From MED-G20 sp038108155 (GTDB lineage: Bacteria; Bacteroidota; Bacteroidia; Flavobacteriales_D; Parvicellaceae): a stretch of DNA of 7,119 bases. The notes under the pieces were generated by a model that saw only the letters and a program-made list of their open reading frames with translations, ran no database searches and was not told the DNA's origin. Below, in pieces: positions 5,936 through 7,119 of the stretch. Made by a program: the position numbers and the translations under genes. The stretch spans positions 1 through 7,119 of the forward strand of contig JAYNHP010000070.1 in the NCBI GenBank assembly GCA_038108155.1, read 5' to 3'. Each line of letters starts with the position of its first letter. Positions within the stretch are counted from its first letter, which is position 1.

Positions 5936-6805
5936 TTAATCAGTACTATCTTTAACCTCATTTTTATTATTTTCTTTTGAATTTCTTTCAATGCTTTTTT
6001 TAACAGATAAATAAGAACGGTATATCAAAAATGTACTTATTAAGAATGATATTGAACCTAGAGGAGTTAATATATTTTCAAAAAAATTTCCGTAAAAAAA
6101 TAACCCGTAAGCTCCAAGTACAAGGCCAGTAAATGAACAAACTAAGGTTGTTAAGGTAAGTAAAAGAACTTGCTTTAAAGTTGGTAGTTTGTTGTCTTTT
6201 GTATCTTTTGTATCTTTTGTATTGCTTTTAGTAATTTTTTTTACAAAAAAAGAACATAAAAATACCAAAAGTGTACTTATTAGTAAAAGCAATAAACTAG
6301 CTCCAGTTAACCCTTCAAATAACATGTAAACGATTGTTATGAGTGAGAAATAACCGGTGAAGCCAATTAAAATTGAAGCTCCTATAATTTTTAATATTTT
6401 TTTTGTTTTATCATTTATTTTAAACTTTTTATTTACAATTTTTTCATCCTTAAAAATTTGTGATTTCTCTTTAAAGGATTTATATATTTTTTCTTTTCGA
6501 ATAATTTTAGGTGATTTTTTGTAAGAATAGTTACTTATCAAAACAGAGGGTTCAACTTTGTCATTTGACGCTAATAAATCTTGGTTATTCTTAACGGTTG
6601 GTGAACTTATTTGATGTTCTTTTTGATTTTGAAAAGAACTATTTATTAAATTTTTGTTGAATTTATGTGGTCTTTCATTCCCATCATCTTGTGATGAATT
6701 GTAATTGATATCCCAATCGTATTTTATTTGTTCTGATATAGTTTTTTCTGAGCTACAACTTCCCAATATCACTAAAGAACACATAAATACTATAAGTTTC
6801 TTCAT
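5936..6805 (-). CDS. Hypothetical lipoprotein with four predicted membrane segments
   Basis: This is a 289-residue protein of unknown family. Residues 1-17 are a lipoprotein signal with lipobox LGSC (modified cysteine at 17). Residues 18-95 are polar and rich in asparagine, serine and glutamine. Residues 96-137 are strongly basic (KKSPKIIRKEKIYKSFKEKS). Four hydrophobic segments follow at about 138-163, 166-188, 212-238 and 244-264, with a polar loop at 189-209 holding the repeat TKDTKDTKD, and a charged tail. A lipid anchor plus several membrane helices is unusual, because lipoproteins normally carry soluble domains and outer-membrane sorting does not suit helices; an inner-membrane location is likely. 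No enzyme motif is visible. It is more AT-rich than the TonB gene and lies beside a possible attachment site, so it may be acquired. It appears monocistronic. Confidence 0.8.
   Translation of the reverse strand: MKKLIVFMCSLVILGSCSSEKTISEQIKYDWDINYNSSQDDGNERPHKFNKNLINSSFQNQKEHQISSPTVKNNQDLLASNDKVEPSVLISNYSYKKSPKIIRKEKIYKSFKEKSQIFKDEKIVNKKFKINDKTKKILKIIGASILIGFTGYFSLITIVYMLFEGLTGASLLLLLISTLLVFLCSFFVKKITKSNTKDTKDTKDNKLPTLKQVLLLTLTTLVCSFTGLVLGAYGLFFYGNFFENILTPLGSISFLISTFLIYRSYLSVKKSIERNSKENNKNEVKDSTD
6194..6221 (-). repeat. 9-nt tandem repeat inside the lipoprotein gene
   Basis: The plus strand repeats TTTTGTATC about two and a half times (within CTTTTGTATCTTTTGTATCT), encoding the TKDTKDTKD run in the loop between the second and third membrane segments. 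Because the unit is nine bases, changes in copy number keep the frame and vary only the loop length. Confidence 0.75.
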
Positions 6806-6900
6806 TTTGTTAGTTTTAAACCATTAAAGTAAGAAAAAGTTGACATAGTTAAGAAGGCAAAGGGAGGGGTTAGATAATTAAAACAATCTAGCACAATAAA

Positions 6901-6923
6901 TTAAATTTTTTTTAAAAATTTAA
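6901..6923. repeat. AT-only inverted repeat over the end of the right-edge gene
   Basis: TTAAATTTTT at 6901-6910 and AAAAATTTAA at 6914-6923 are perfect 10-bp arms around a 3-nt loop. The repeat overlaps the stop codon of the right-edge gene. With only A-T pairs and no clear U-run on the minus side it would be a weak terminator at best. Confidence 0.4.
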
Positions 6924-7119
6924 GAAAACCACTTATGAGTTCCAAAATAATTTTTGGGTACTTCCTCATTATTTTCTAAATAGTATTTCAATCCAGAAAT
7001 AACTGAAAATAAATAATTATACAATTTTGGTTTAATAATTAACTTGAAAGGTAGAAAAGAAATAATTTTAGGATACTTAGAAAGTAAGTGTGGATATACT
7101 GTGATAGATAATGTACAAT
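6920..7119 (-). CDS. C-terminal part of an unidentified protein (partial, 65 residues)
   Basis: A minus-strand frame enters from the right edge and ends in TAA at 6920-6922. The 65 visible residues begin TLSITVYPHLLSKYPKIISF after the first codon and end EVPKNYFGTHKWFS. The mix of basic, aromatic and hydrophobic residues and the well-behaved polar C-terminus support a real gene, but no domain can be named from this tail. It may be the end of a membrane-associated enzyme such as a glycosyltransferase; that is only a guess. The lipoprotein gene starts 114 nt downstream, so they could be separately transcribed. Confidence 0.6.
   Translation of the reverse strand, partial: CTLSITVYPHLLSKYPKIISFLPFKLIIKPKLYNYLFSVISGLKYYLENNEEVPKNYFGTHKWFS

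Noticed and set aside
1..7119. CRISPR array, rRNA, or complete insertion sequence
   Set aside because: No regularly spaced repeats, no conserved rRNA stretches and no transposase or integrase coding sequence were seen on either strand.

Overview
The window is AT-rich DNA from a member of the Bacteroidota, most likely a flavobacterium. The support for this is a TonB-dependent receptor with an N-terminal carboxypeptidase-regulatory-like domain, start codons preceded by A-rich sequence rather than a Shine-Dalgarno motif, TAnnTTTG promoter elements, and lysine/asparagine/isoleucine-rich proteins. Nearly all convincing genes lie on the minus strand. A run of ten N at 1171-1180 is an assembly join, so the order of the two sides of the gap is only as reliable as the scaffolding.

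Left part (1-4083): two genes for exported proteins. A 915-residue outer-membrane TonB-dependent receptor (1336-4083) has its own terminator (1260-1298). It is followed on the same strand by the start of a secreted beta-propeller-type protein of the choice-of-anchor I family, with a lamin-tail-domain-like insertion (1-956, cut by the window edge). The two genes are probably transcribed separately, but their upstream regions are recognisably homologous. Both carry a TAnnTTTG element exactly 22 nt before the ATG, and about 58 of 80 aligned bases match without gaps. This suggests co-regulation and a shared nutrient-capture role; the substrate cannot be read from the sequence.

Middle part (4200-5935): an accessory region that looks like a small mobile-element remnant. 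It holds two tiny plus-strand membrane ORFs spaced by one base (4277-4345 and 4347-4523). Three minus-strand genes follow: a GGRQKGTPN-type small protein (4543-4788), a possible winged-helix/lysine-rich protein (5029-5469) and an excisionase-like helix-turn-helix protein (5472-5735). The last two form an operon. The three-gene block is framed by imperfect inverted repeats (4524-4546 and 5876-5896). The right repeat abuts a sequence resembling a tRNA 3' end and two tandem 12-nt repeats, as expected for a tyrosine-recombinase attachment site. No integrase gene is visible.

Right part (5936-7119): an unrecognised 289-residue protein with a clear lipobox, a long polar linker and four predicted membrane segments, then the C-terminal 65 codons of an unidentified minus-strand gene that enters from the right edge.
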